A stretch of DNA of 37,271 bases from DATLBA01 sp035527275 (GTDB taxonomy: Bacteria > Planctomycetota > Phycisphaerae > FEN-1346): NCBI GenBank assembly GCA_035527275.1, contig DATLBA010000026.1:1-37271 (forward strand), written 5' to 3'. Under the pieces are notes generated by a model. It saw only the letters and a program-made list of their open reading frames with translations. It did no database searches and was not told the DNA's origin. The translations under genes and the position numbers were made by a program. Position 1 is the stretch's first letter. The number at the start of each line of letters is the position of its first letter. Shown here one piece after another: positions 1 through 8,485 of the stretch.

Positions 1-275
1 AAGTTGTTCAGTTCCGACAAGAGGGCGCTTGAGTCCACGTGGAAGGTGGCCACGTTTTTTCGCAAACCTTCCAGGCGGGTGTGAGAAGCGTCCGGGCCGA
101 GGAGGTCCTGCCAGGCGTTCCAGACCTTTTCACGCTCCGAAAGCCGGAGAAAACCGGTGCGGGCGGCCCAGCGCCTCAGAATCTGTCCAACCTCTTCGGG
201 GGCCCTTCCACCCTCTGCCGCATCGGCGCTCCCCCATATGGCCACGGCGGCCCCTCCGCTAAGAAGCTGTTTCAT
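1..275 (-). CDS. DUF721 (DciA-like) protein, partial
   Basis: The open frame begins at an ATG (275-273) and runs off the left edge, giving 91 codons without the C-terminus. The protein shows the DUF721 pattern: an early helix ending in LRRW, then W-N-A-W-Q-D-L-L-G, the S-H-T-R dyad, and the strand KNVATFHVDSSALLSELNN. DUF721 includes DciA, a loader of replicative helicase in many bacteria without DnaC, and it often lies in dnaA-dnaN-recF neighbourhoods. Here it follows dnaN on the same strand after 126 bp. A weak GAGGG lies about 5 nt before the ATG. The helicase-loading role is inferred from family and context only. Confidence 0.75.
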   Translation of the reverse strand, partial: MKQLLSGGAAVAIWGSADAAEGGRAPEEVGQILRRWAARTGFLRLSEREKVWNAWQDLLGPDASHTRLEGLRKNVATFHVDSSALLSELNN

Positions 276-282
276 ATCCCTC

Positions 283-377
283 GGGTGGCGGGCTGGGACT
301 TTACCCGCCGTGGCGGGGTGCCCGCCACCCCGCTTGGCCGCCTTTCTCGCGGCGGGTCGGTCCCGGCGCGCCGGGAC
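283..377. repeat. GC-rich inverted repeats between dnaN and the DUF721 gene
   Basis: An 11-bp perfect inverted repeat (GGGTGGCGGGC at 283-293, its complement at 320-330) is followed by an 18-bp perfect palindrome, GTCCCGGCGCGCCGGGAC, at 360-377. There is no T tract, so a simple terminator is unlikely. The palindrome core CCCGGCGCGCCGGG recurs near 30245 and 35272, which points to a dispersed intergenic palindrome family. It lies in the leader of the DUF721 gene and could affect its translation. Confidence 0.6.
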
Positions 378-401
378 GCCGCGCACGTTGTGAAACAGCC
401 G

Positions 402-1523
402 CTAAACAACGCTCACCGGCATCACAACGTAGGTAAAGAGCCGACCCTCGGTCATGACACCGGGTTTGCTCGATCCCTTGAAGGCAAATGTGAACTCTTC
501 GCTGTCCATCACTTTGAGGGCGTCGGTCAGAAACGTCGGAGCGAAGGCGAATTCCATCGGCTCGCCCTCGTAGTCGGTAGAGACGCGGACCTCGGCCTCC
601 CCCATTTCCGGCGTTCGGCTGGTCAGGACAACTTCTTTGTCGGCGAAACGAAGGTGGATGGCGTGCGACTCTTCCGTCGTCAGCACTGCCGCCTTGCGCA
701 CGCCACAGAGGAACGCTTGCGTCACGAGGCCGACCTTCTTGTCACAATCCTTCGGAATAACGTCCTCATACTTTGGAAAGTGGCCGTCCACCAGGCGAGA
801 GTAAACCACCCAGCAACCTCCGCTGGCCGGCGACACCTTGACGAGAATGTCCTTCTCGCTTAGCGCGACCTGCACTTTTGCCTTTGCATCTGTCCCGTCG
901 CCGAGACACCGCTCAATCAGCCGCATTGCCTTACTCGGGACGATGGCCTCGACTTTTTTTTCCGGCCCGCCCTCGCATTTACCTTTGGCCATGCTGAGCC
1001 GTCGGCCGTCCGTGGCCACCAACGCCAACTTTTTGCCCTCGACGTTCCAAAGGACACCGTTCAGCGCATAACGCGTGTTCTCGCGCGCCGTGGCAAAGAC
1101 AACGCGCTTAATCATTCCCACAAGATCGTCTGCACCGATGGTGAAGGCACCGGACTCGGGAAAGTCGGGAATGTTCGGGAAGTCGGCGGGGTCGTCCCCC
1201 AGCACTTTGAAACGTGCGCCCGGCGCAACGATTTCGGTTTCCTGCTGGTTTGCGGTCAGCGTAACGGTTTCGGCATCCAGTTCCCTGAGGATGGCATGAA
1301 AACGGTCGGCCGGAACCAAGGCGCTGCCGCTTTCGCTCGTCTCTATTTTGTCCAGGCTGATGCGTATGCCGACCTCAAGGTCCGTTGCCAAAAGCGTGAT
1401 TCGACCCTCCTGGGCGTCCAGTTTAACGCACCCGAGAATGGGCTTCGGGCTTCTGTGTGGAGCGATACCGGCAGCCACTTGAACACCCTGAGTTAAAGTT
1501 GCCCGGTCGCAAACTGCTTTCAT
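402..1523 (-). CDS. dnaN: DNA polymerase III beta subunit (sliding clamp)
   Basis: The 373-residue product has the usual length for the ring-shaped clamp that tethers DNA polymerase III to DNA. The N-terminus MKAVCDRATLTQGVQVAAG, the ATDLEVGIR segment, the central NGVLW...LVATDGRRLS motif and the C-terminal YVVMPV are characteristic. The start is well supported: AAGGAGG lies 7 nt upstream of the ATG. It follows dnaA on the same strand, separated by about 285 bp holding a candidate origin, and a DUF721 gene comes next. Nothing is missing. Identification is firm. Confidence 0.97.
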   Translation of the reverse strand: MKAVCDRATLTQGVQVAAGIAPHRSPKPILGCVKLDAQEGRITLLATDLEVGIRISLDKIETSESGSALVPADRFHAILRELDAETVTLTANQQETEIVAPGARFKVLGDDPADFPNIPDFPESGAFTIGADDLVGMIKRVVFATARENTRYALNGVLWNVEGKKLALVATDGRRLSMAKGKCEGGPEKKVEAIVPSKAMRLIERCLGDGTDAKAKVQVALSEKDILVKVSPASGGCWVVYSRLVDGHFPKYEDVIPKDCDKKVGLVTQAFLCGVRKAAVLTTEESHAIHLRFADKEVVLTSRTPEMGEAEVRVSTDYEGEPMEFAFAPTFLTDALKVMDSEEFTFAFKGSSKPGVMTEGRLFTYVVMPVSVV

Positions 1524-1808
1524 GGTAAGTCCTCCTTGTCACAGGCGTTCTGTTATTCTCTAAGATAGAATTTAAAGAGGTAATAATACTCATCAGTATG
1601 GTGAAAACCTGGGAAATCGCACCAGGGTGCGTGTAAGTTCCTTTTGGACAAGGTGTTAGCGAGTTTAATCATTGGCGCCTATTGTGGATAAGTTGTGAAA
1701 AGATGCGTCGCGCCCGGGAGTCCGCTCGGTGGCGCCCGGGGGCAGCGGCTTCCGGTCTGTTACGAAACCGATGATGCGCCACCGAAGCGCCACCTGATTT
1801 TCAGCGGA
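1524..1808. other. Candidate chromosomal origin (oriC) between dnaA and dnaN
   Basis: This gene-free spacer has an exact match to the DnaA box on the minus strand (TTATCCACA; plus-strand TGTGGATAA at 1683-1691) and a markedly AT-rich stretch at about 1545-1610 that could serve as unwinding element in an otherwise GC-rich window. The dnaA-dnaN spacer is a common origin site. Only one perfect box is visible, fewer than a typical cluster, and the next sequence (AGTTGTGAAAAG, 1691-1702) is at best a degenerate box. The spacer also carries the dnaN leader. Confidence 0.5.
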
Positions 1809-3203
1809 TCATGGGCGCAGAATGTCTCTTTCAATTACCTCCACCAAACCGCGAAATACGGCGTCGTGTTCGACCATCCGCCGAATCTTCCGTTCGGCGT
1901 GAAGGACGGTCGTGTGGTCGCGGCCGCCGAAGAAGGCACCGATTTCCTCCAGGCTTCGGTTCGTGACCCGCCGGGCGAGATACATGCAGATCTGGCGGGG
2001 CAGCGTGACGGACTGGGCTCGGCGGCGGCTTTGAAGGTCGCTCAGCCGCGCGCTGTAGCGCCGGAGCACCGCGTCGGCAACCTCGGGAATCGTGATCGTT
2101 CGGGCCGGGGTCACCACCAGGTCGCGGAGAGCCTCTTTCGCCAGGTCCAGGCCCACCTCCTGGTTGCAGAGTGCGGCGTAGCCCAAAACGCGGACGACGG
2201 CCCCTTCGAGTTCGCGGTTGTTGGTATCGACGGCCCCGGCGATATACTGGACAATGTCTTCGGGCAGATCGCGTCCGCGCAGGCGCGCCTTTTTCCGGAT
2301 GATGGCCACCCGTGTCTCGAAACTCGGCTGGTCAATCCGGACCACCAGACCCCACTTGAACCGCGAGACCAGGCGCTCTTCCAGGCGCGGGATTTCATGC
2401 GGCGGCGAGTCGCTCGAAAGAATCACCTGCTTCTGCGCCTGGTACAGCGCGTTGAAGGTGTGGAAGAATTCTTCCTGCGTTCGATCCTTGTCGGCCAGAA
2501 AGTGGACGTCGTCGATGACCAGCACGTCGAGGTGCCGGAGCCGGCGGCGGAAGGTCTCGACGCTGCCATGCTCAATGGCGGCGATGAAGCGATTGACAAA
2601 ATCCTCGCACGAGAGATACATCATCCTAGCCGCCCGGGACGGCGGTTCCAGGATCTTGTGGCAGATGGCCTGCAGGAGGTGGGTTTTGCCGAGGCCGATG
2701 CTGGCGTGGATAAACAAGGGATTATACGCGCGGCCGGGCAGATCGGCAACGGCGAGTGCGGCGGCGTGCGCGAGCCGGTTGCAGGGACCGGTTACGAAGT
2801 TCTCGAAGGCGCAAAGGGGGTTGAGCCGCAGTCCCCCCGGCTCGCCGGGGTCCGGGGCCGCTTCGGGCCTCTCTGGGGAGTCCGCCGTGGTTTCTCCGGG
2901 ACGCAATTTGTGAGCAGCGCGAAACGCCAGTTCAACCGGGTGCCCGGCGTTGCGTTGGAGGGCTTGCTCCAGCGCGCTTCGGAGGTCCGCATCGAGGTCC
3001 GCTTCGCGACGGCCGTCGGGGAGGCGGATTTCCAGTCGCGCCTTGCCCGCTTCCCGGCCGTCCGGGTCACCGATGCGTGGAAATGGAACCACCTCGGCGT
3101 CCGCGAGCCAGGGCGGAACCCCGCCGTGTCCGGGGTTGCCTGTGTCCCCCTGAATTTGGGCGAGGGTTTCGTGCCACAGATTCCCCTCTGCGGACTGGCC
3201 CAC
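1809..3203 (-). CDS. dnaA: Chromosomal replication initiator protein DnaA
   Basis: The ATP-dependent initiator that binds DnaA boxes and opens the origin. Domain I begins at NLWHETLAQIQG. The AAA+ domain has Walker A IGLGKTHLLQ, Walker B VLVIDDVHFLADK, and an arginine-rich sensor region. The C-terminal DNA-binding signature is GGRDHTTVLHAERKI. I chose the GTG at 3203 (464 residues, normal length): GGGAGGAGA lies about 8 nt upstream, and a promoter at 3302-3330 would start transcription near 3295, downstream of the longer-frame ATG at 3311. One oddity is that the first two glycines of the usual GGVGLGKT loop are replaced by Ala-Ser. Confidence 0.95.
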   Translation of the reverse strand: MGQSAEGNLWHETLAQIQGDTGNPGHGGVPPWLADAEVVPFPRIGDPDGREAGKARLEIRLPDGRREADLDADLRSALEQALQRNAGHPVELAFRAAHKLRPGETTADSPERPEAAPDPGEPGGLRLNPLCAFENFVTGPCNRLAHAAALAVADLPGRAYNPLFIHASIGLGKTHLLQAICHKILEPPSRAARMMYLSCEDFVNRFIAAIEHGSVETFRRRLRHLDVLVIDDVHFLADKDRTQEEFFHTFNALYQAQKQVILSSDSPPHEIPRLEERLVSRFKWGLVVRIDQPSFETRVAIIRKKARLRGRDLPEDIVQYIAGAVDTNNRELEGAVVRVLGYAALCNQEVGLDLAKEALRDLVVTPARTITIPEVADAVLRRYSARLSDLQSRRRAQSVTLPRQICMYLARRVTNRSLEEIGAFFGGRDHTTVLHAERKIRRMVEHDAVFRGLVEVIERDILRP

Positions 3204-3301
3204 CGAGTCGTCTCCTCCCGCGCTGCATCCTCCCGGCCCACGCGCCGGCGAGGACTGAGTCGCCGTGCCCGCCCGCGCAAGCCCTGGCGGGTCGGAACTT
3301 A

Positions 3302-3330
3302 TTCCTACCACAAACGCGCGCCGGAGTCAA
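3302..3330 (-). promoter_or_regulatory. Probable dnaA promoter
   Basis: On the minus strand TTGACT (3330-3325) and TAGGAA (3307-3302) are separated by 17 bp. Transcription would begin near 3295, leaving a leader of about 90 nt before the GTG start. The site excludes the upstream ATG at 3311 as a start for transcripts from this promoter. Confidence 0.5.
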
Positions 3331-3490
3331 CTCAAAGATGCCCCAGAGAATACCCTTTTTGGGTTGGGGTGGTCTCAGGGGCCTTCAAGGGCCTTGGGGT
3401 GCGTTGGCCGACGCGGAGAATCTTGGTCGTCTGCCGGCGGTTCCCGCCCGCCATTTCCGGCGTCCGGGAAATGAGGTCCGTTTAGGGGTA

Positions 3491-3519
3491 TTGCTTTTCC
3501 GAGGCATTTCGGGTAGAGT
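3491..3519 (+). promoter_or_regulatory. Probable rpsO-pnp promoter
   Basis: TTGCTT at 3491-3496 and TAGAGT at 3514-3519 are spaced by 17 bp. The expected start near 3526 gives rpsO a leader of about 100 nt. In this 420-bp gene-free stretch between the divergent dnaA and rpsO, this and the dnaA promoter are the only signals I can support. Confidence 0.45.
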
Positions 3520-3625
3520 GAGTGCAAGACGCGACCGGTAAAACGAAAGGGAACAGGCCCAAACAATCGATCAGGGGCGGGAGAGGTCGCTTCCCGCCAC
3601 CCGTGTGTTGCAAGGAGAAGCCGCC

Positions 3626-3889
3626 ATGGCGACGAAGAAGAAGCAGGGGATTGTTGAGGCCTATCGGATTCACGAGAGCGATACGGGGTCTCCGGAAGTC
3701 CAAATCGCCCTTCTGACGGAGCGCATCGGCCACCTGACCGAACACCTGAAGACCCACCGGAAGGACCATTCGTCCCGGCGGGGACTTCTGAAGATGGTGG
3801 GCCGGCGCGCCGGCCTCCTCAAATACCTCACCAAGTACGACCGCCGGCGCTATCAGGCGGTTATCGAGCGGCTTGGCATTCGCAGATAA
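3626..3889 (+). CDS. rpsO: 30S ribosomal protein S15
   Basis: The 87-residue product is a primary 16S rRNA-binding protein of the small-subunit platform. It shows the S15 pattern: TGSPEVQIALLTERI, LTEHLKTHRKDHSSRRGLLKMVGRRAGLL, YLTKYDRRRY. The start is the ATG at 3626, preceded by AAGGAG; an upstream in-frame ATG at 3605 would add seven residues and lacks a ribosome site. pnp follows on the same strand, the conserved rpsO-pnp order. In the intervening 131 bp, GGGTGG (3894-3899) can pair with CCACCC downstream (ending near 3919), a possible RNA-processing hairpin. Confidence 0.96.
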   Translation: MATKKKQGIVEAYRIHESDTGSPEVQIALLTERIGHLTEHLKTHRKDHSSRRGLLKMVGRRAGLLKYLTKYDRRRYQAVIERLGIRR

Positions 3890-4020
3890 CGAAGGGTGGC
3901 GGATGGCGAGTGCCCACCCCGCAACCCCACAGGCTCACAAGCCCTGAACGAGAGGGGCCGGAAGCCGACAACGGTCGGCGGACAGCAACAATGGCTGGAA
4001 CGGAAAGGTTGGCGAAGACA

Positions 4021-6141
4021 ATGGCAAAGGTCAGCGTAGAACGAGAAATCGCAGGACGGACGCTCAGCATCGAGACAGGTCGAGTCGCAAAGCAGGCCCA
4101 CGGCAGCGTGCTGGTGCGCTATGGGGATTCGGTGGTCTTGGTCACGGCCACGTCGGCGGCGCCGCGGGCGGGAATCGACTTCTTTCCGCTGACGGTTGAG
4201 TATCGCGAGTACACCTATGCCGCCGGAAAGATTCCCGGAGGGTTCTTCAAGCGTGAAGGGCGGCCCTCCACCAAGGAAACCCTCACCTGCCGCATGATCG
4301 ACCGCCCCCTGAGGCCGCTGTTTCCCAAGGGGTTCAACGACGAGGTGCAGATCATCGCGGTGGTGATGAGCGCGGACCAGGAAAACGATCCGGACCTTCT
4401 GGCGATGATCGGGGCGAGCGCGGCGCTGGCCATCTCGCCCATTCCGTGGGACGGCCCGATGGGGGCGGTTCGTGTCGGACTGGCGAACGGCGAATTCGTT
4501 CTCAACCCGACGCACCGCCAGCGCGAGGATGCCGATCTGGACATGACGGTAGCTGGCATCGACGGGATGATTAACATGATCGAGGTCGGCGGCAACGAGG
4601 TTCCGGAGGATCGGATCCTCGAAGCGCTCGCCATGGCGCAGGAGCCGATCGCCGCCGTCATCGAAATGCAAAAGGAACTGGTCGAAAAGGTGGGCGCCCG
4701 GAAGGCCGACTGGGAACCCCCGGCGGACACGTCGGCGCTCGAAAAGGAAATCGAGAGCCGCTTCCTGGACGAGTTGAAGGCCGCCAAGCAGATTCACGGC
4801 AAAATCGAGCGGGACCGCGCGTGCAACGAACTCGCCGAGCGCGCCAAAGAAGCCATTCTGGGGGCGGACCCGGATGCCTGTGAGTGGTCCGCGTCCGATT
4901 TCAAGCGGGCGTGGGGCGCCGTGGAGGACCGGCTGATTCGGGAGATGCTCCTTTCGGGCCGGCGGACCGACGGGCGGAAGCCCGACGAACTGCGGCCTGT
5001 GGCGTGCGAGGTCGGCGTGCTGCCGCGAACGCACGGGTCGGCCCTGTTCACTCGCGGCGAGACGCAGGCGATGGTGGTGACGACGCTCGGCACGACGGAG
5101 GACCAGCAGATCATCGACGGCCTGACGGACGAGTATCGCAAGCCTTTCATGCTGCACTACAATTTCCCGCCGTTTTCCGTGGGGGAGGTGCGCATGATGC
5201 GCGGCCCGCGTCGCCGCGACATCGGCCACGGGGCTCTGGCCGAAAAGGGCCTCGCCCCTGTGATGCCGTCGCCCGAAGAGTTCCCGTACACGATCCGAAT
5301 CGTGTCGGACATCCTGGAATCGAACGGGTCGAGTTCGATGGCGACGGTGTGCGGGACGACGCTCAGCCTGATGGACGCCGGGGTCCCGGTCCGTCAGCCC
5401 GTCGCGGGCATCAGCATCGGCCGCATCAGTGACGGCGACAAGAGCCGCCTGCTCGTGGATATCCAGGGAGAGGAAGATCACATCGGCGACATGGATTTCA
5501 AGGTGGCCGGCACGCAGCACGGCGTGACGGGCGCCCAGTTGGACCTGAAGGTGCGCGGCGTGACGCTGGACGCCTGCCGCGAAGCCCTCGAGAAGGCCCG
5601 CGAGGTCCGCCTCGAAATCCTGCGGACTATGCTCGAGACGATCGACAAGCCGCGCCCGGAAATCAGCCGACACGCCCCGCGGCTCATTCAGATCCGAATC
5701 AACACGGAAAAGATCGGCAAGGTAATCGGCCCGGGCGGCAAGATCATCAGGGGCATCGAGGCCGAGACGGGCGCCCGCGTTGAAATCGAGGACGACGGGA
5801 CCGTGACCATTTCGAGCGTGGACGCCGCGGCCGCCGAAAAGGCCCAAAAAATCGTCGAGGCCCTCACCGCCGAGGCTAAACCCGGCCAAATCTACACCGG
5901 CAAGGTGGTCACGATTAAACCGTTCGGCGCATTCGTCGAAATCCTCCCGGGGCAGGACGGCATGTGCCACATCTCGGAACTCTCGGATAAACGCGTGGAC
6001 AAGGTCGAAGACGTCGTCAAGGTCGGCGACACGGTTCGCGTCAAAGTGATCAGCATCGACGAGAGCGGCCGCATCAAACTGTCTCGCAAAGCCATCCTGA
6101 AGGAGGAGACCGGCCAGGGGGCGGAGCCGAAGGAAGGCTGA
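4021..6141 (+). CDS. pnp: Polyribonucleotide nucleotidyltransferase (PNPase)
   Basis: A phosphorolytic 3'-5' exoribonuclease of mRNA decay, active as a ring-shaped trimer. The 706-residue product has two RNase PH cores (REYTYAAGKIPGGFFKREGRPS in the first; GRRTDGRKPDELRPV, FPPFSVGEV, RRRDIGHGALAEKGL and ESNGSSSMATVCG in the second), a KH domain (IGKVIGPGGKIIRGI) and a C-terminal S1 domain (GKVVTIKPFGAFVEILPGQDG). I start at the ATG of MAKVSVEREI because family homology begins there; in-frame ATGs at 3910 and 3991 have no better ribosome site. It forms an operon with rpsO. Confidence 0.96.
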   Translation: MAKVSVEREIAGRTLSIETGRVAKQAHGSVLVRYGDSVVLVTATSAAPRAGIDFFPLTVEYREYTYAAGKIPGGFFKREGRPSTKETLTCRMIDRPLRPLFPKGFNDEVQIIAVVMSADQENDPDLLAMIGASAALAISPIPWDGPMGAVRVGLANGEFVLNPTHRQREDADLDMTVAGIDGMINMIEVGGNEVPEDRILEALAMAQEPIAAVIEMQKELVEKVGARKADWEPPADTSALEKEIESRFLDELKAAKQIHGKIERDRACNELAERAKEAILGADPDACEWSASDFKRAWGAVEDRLIREMLLSGRRTDGRKPDELRPVACEVGVLPRTHGSALFTRGETQAMVVTTLGTTEDQQIIDGLTDEYRKPFMLHYNFPPFSVGEVRMMRGPRRRDIGHGALAEKGLAPVMPSPEEFPYTIRIVSDILESNGSSSMATVCGTTLSLMDAGVPVRQPVAGISIGRISDGDKSRLLVDIQGEEDHIGDMDFKVAGTQHGVTGAQLDLKVRGVTLDACREALEKAREVRLEILRTMLETIDKPRPEISRHAPRLIQIRINTEKIGKVIGPGGKIIRGIEAETGARVEIEDDGTVTISSVDAAAAEKAQKIVEALTAEAKPGQIYTGKVVTIKPFGAFVEILPGQDGMCHISELSDKRVDKVEDVVKVGDTVRVKVISIDESGRIKLSRKAILKEETGQGAEPKEG

Positions 6142-6197
6142 GGCCCGTCGTCCCGGCCAGCGGGACGCTTCGGCCCGGCGACCCGAGCCAAGGAGAG

Positions 6198-7073
6198 ATG
6201 CGCGTGCCCTCGCTCGTGGCGTTCGGACTCGGCCTGTTCATCGGCTTGGCGCTCGCGGTGCCGGTGGCGCTTGCTTGGTGCAGGCGTGCCGAGGAGCGGG
6301 CGCGCGCCTCGGAGCGGCGGGCGCGGGAGGCCGAGCACCTGGCCTACGTCGGCACGCTGACGGGCGGCCTCGCCCACGAACTCCGCAATCCGCTCTCCAC
6401 CCTGAACCTGAATCTGCAACTCCTGAAGGAGGACCTCGGCCGGCCGGGCCGACCGGCCGACGCGCGGCTCCTGAGGAAACTGGACACGATCGAGCAGGAA
6501 GCCAAGCGCCTGGAAGAGATTCTGAACGATTTCCTCAAACTCGCCGGCAAACACGATGTCAAACTCAAGGTCCAGCCGATTAACCCGGCGCTGGAAGAAG
6601 CGGTGGCGTTCTACCGGGAGCGGCTGGAGCGGAGCGGCGTCACGGTTCGGACGAGTTTCGCGGATGCCCTGCCGCCCGTCGCCCTCGACGCTTCCCTGAT
6701 GAACCAGGCCCTCTTGAATCTGATCCTGAACGCTGAGGCCGCCATGCCGGAGGGCGGCGAATTGATGATCCGCACCGAGCCGGTCAAGCGCGGGGTCCGC
6801 ATCCACGTGACCGACACGGGGGCTGGCATCCCGCCGGAGGTTCTGGGCAAGATTTTCCGCCCGTATTATTCTACACGCAAGGGCGGGACGGGCCTCGGCC
6901 TGTCGACCGTGCGGCGAATCGTGCGGGAACACGGCGGCACGCTCGAGGTGCACAGCGAACCGGGCCGGGGCACGCGTTTTACGATGGACCTTCCGGCCGC
7001 CAGGGCGGAGCCCGGCGCGGATGCGTCGGACCCTGCGGCCGAGGTGCTTTCCGGGGCCGAAAATGATGAGTGA
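6198..7073 (+). CDS. Membrane-anchored sensor histidine kinase (NtrB-like)
   Basis: The 291-residue protein has one N-terminal membrane segment (about residues 5-27), a short coiled linker, a HisKA domain with H-box LAHELRNPL (His about 60), and a HATPase domain with N-box (NLILNAEAAM), G1 (DTGAGIP), F-box (IFRPYYSTR) and G2 (GTGLGLS). No separate sensor domain is visible, so input may come through the membrane segment or a partner. Its end overlaps the sigma-54 response regulator gene, so the two form a pair. AGGAG lies only 2 nt before the ATG; a GTG at 6204 has better spacing (8 nt) and may be the true start. Confidence 0.9.
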   Translation: MRVPSLVAFGLGLFIGLALAVPVALAWCRRAEERARASERRAREAEHLAYVGTLTGGLAHELRNPLSTLNLNLQLLKEDLGRPGRPADARLLRKLDTIEQEAKRLEEILNDFLKLAGKHDVKLKVQPINPALEEAVAFYRERLERSGVTVRTSFADALPPVALDASLMNQALLNLILNAEAAMPEGGELMIRTEPVKRGVRIHVTDTGAGIPPEVLGKIFRPYYSTRKGGTGLGLSTVRRIVREHGGTLEVHSEPGRGTRFTMDLPAARAEPGADASDPAAEVLSGAENDE

Positions 7074-8439
7074 CGCTCGACAGAACCCCGACGCCGCTCG
7101 CATCCTCATCGTGGAGGACGACCGGCCGCAGGCCGACGCCATCGCCGAGACCCTCGAACGTGCCGGCCACGCGTGCGTCATCGTCACCGAACCGCGGCGG
7201 GCGCTCTCGATTATGGAGGACGACGGCTTCGACCTCGTGATCACGGACCTGGTGATGCACGAAGTCGACGGGATGGGGGTCCTGGCGCACGCCAAACGGC
7301 TCGACCCGCAGACCGAAGTCATCATGGTCACCGGGCACGGGACCATCGAGACGGCGGTCCGGGCCATTCGCCAGGGCGCCAGCGACTACATCACGAAGCC
7401 GCTCAACATCGGTGAACTGAGGGACCGGGTGGCCAAGGCGCTGGAGCACCGGCACCTGGTGCGCCGGACCGAGCAACTCAGCGCCCAACTGGACGAGCGT
7501 TTCGGCTTCGAGGGGCTCATCGGCCACTCGTCCGTGATGCGGCGCGTCGTCGAAATCTGCCGGCAGATTGCCCCGACCAACGCCACCGTCCTGATCGAAG
7601 GCGAAAGCGGGACAGGCAAGGAACTCGTCGCCAAGGCCCTGCACAACAACTCTCCCCGCAAGGACCGGAACCTCGTCGTGTTGAACTGTGCGGCCCTCAG
7701 CGAGAGCATCCTGGAGAGCGAACTGTTCGGCCACGAAAAAGGTGCGTTCACAGGCGCCGTCGCAAGCCGCAAAGGACGCTTCGAGCATGCCGACGGCGGC
7801 ACGCTTTTTCTGGACGAGGTCGGCGACATGCCCGCCACCACCCAGATTAAACTGCTGCGGGTGATTGAGGACGGCGAGATCGTCCGCGTCGGCTCCAACG
7901 AGCCGCGCCGCGTGGACGTGCGGATCGTCAGCGCCACCAACCAGGACCTCGACGAACTGGTGGAGCGCGGCAAGTTCCGCGAGGACCTCTATTTTCGCCT
8001 CAAGGTGGTCCGAATCTATCTGCCCCCCTTGCGCGAGCGGCGCGAGGACATCCCGTTATTGACGGAGCACTATATCCGCCGCCTCGCCGAGGAGCACGGC
8101 AAGAGTATCTCCGGCATCACGCTCGGGGCGCAGCGCGTCCTGAACTCCTACGATTGGCCCGGAAACGTGAGGGAACTTATCAACGCGCTCGAAACGATGA
8201 TCGTGCTCACCCGGATCGAGGTGCTCGACGAGGAACTCATCCCGCCGGAGATTCGGCCTGAGGGCGACCAGCCGCAGGCCGCCGACCTCGGGCCCGGCAT
8301 GAGCCTTGCAGGCGCCGAACGGGTCCTCATCGCCCGGACGCTGGAAATGACGGGCGGGAACCGCCAGCAGGCGGCCAGAATCCTCCGTATCGGCCAACGC
8401 ACACTCTATCGCAAGATCAAACAGTACGGCCTGAACTGA
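7063..8439 (+). CDS. Sigma-54-dependent response regulator (NtrC family)
   Basis: This 458-residue enhancer-binding activator has three domains: a receiver (ILIVEDD, phosphoacceptor Asp in LVITDLVM about residue 62, Lys in YITKP), an AAA+ sigma-54 interaction domain (Walker A GESGTGKE, the GAFTGA loop that contacts RpoN, Walker B GGTLFLDEVGD), and a Fis-type helix-turn-helix at the end (GGNRQQAARILRIGQRTLYRKIK). It should open RpoN promoters when phosphorylated by the preceding kinase. The start overlaps the kinase stop (ATGATGAGTGA), implying translational coupling; the second ATG (7066) is equally possible. The target genes are not evident here. Confidence 0.94.
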   Translation: MMSDARQNPDAARILIVEDDRPQADAIAETLERAGHACVIVTEPRRALSIMEDDGFDLVITDLVMHEVDGMGVLAHAKRLDPQTEVIMVTGHGTIETAVRAIRQGASDYITKPLNIGELRDRVAKALEHRHLVRRTEQLSAQLDERFGFEGLIGHSSVMRRVVEICRQIAPTNATVLIEGESGTGKELVAKALHNNSPRKDRNLVVLNCAALSESILESELFGHEKGAFTGAVASRKGRFEHADGGTLFLDEVGDMPATTQIKLLRVIEDGEIVRVGSNEPRRVDVRIVSATNQDLDELVERGKFREDLYFRLKVVRIYLPPLRERREDIPLLTEHYIRRLAEEHGKSISGITLGAQRVLNSYDWPGNVRELINALETMIVLTRIEVLDEELIPPEIRPEGDQPQAADLGPGMSLAGAERVLIARTLEMTGGNRQQAARILRIGQRTLYRKIKQYGLN

Positions 8440-8485
8440 CCACGTCATTCCGTTCCGGCAGGTCCGGAAGCGGCGGCGGGGGCCG

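Noticed and set aside
39..863. Plus-strand open frame of 274 codons
   Set aside because: Antisense to dnaN and the DUF721 gene; no family motif or ribosome site.
1695..3485. Plus-strand open frame of 596 codons
   Set aside because: Mirror of dnaA in a GC-rich genome; composition is not protein-like.
3853..5970. Minus-strand open frame of 705 codons
   Set aside because: Antisense to pnp; His/Arg/Asp-rich shadow with no domain.
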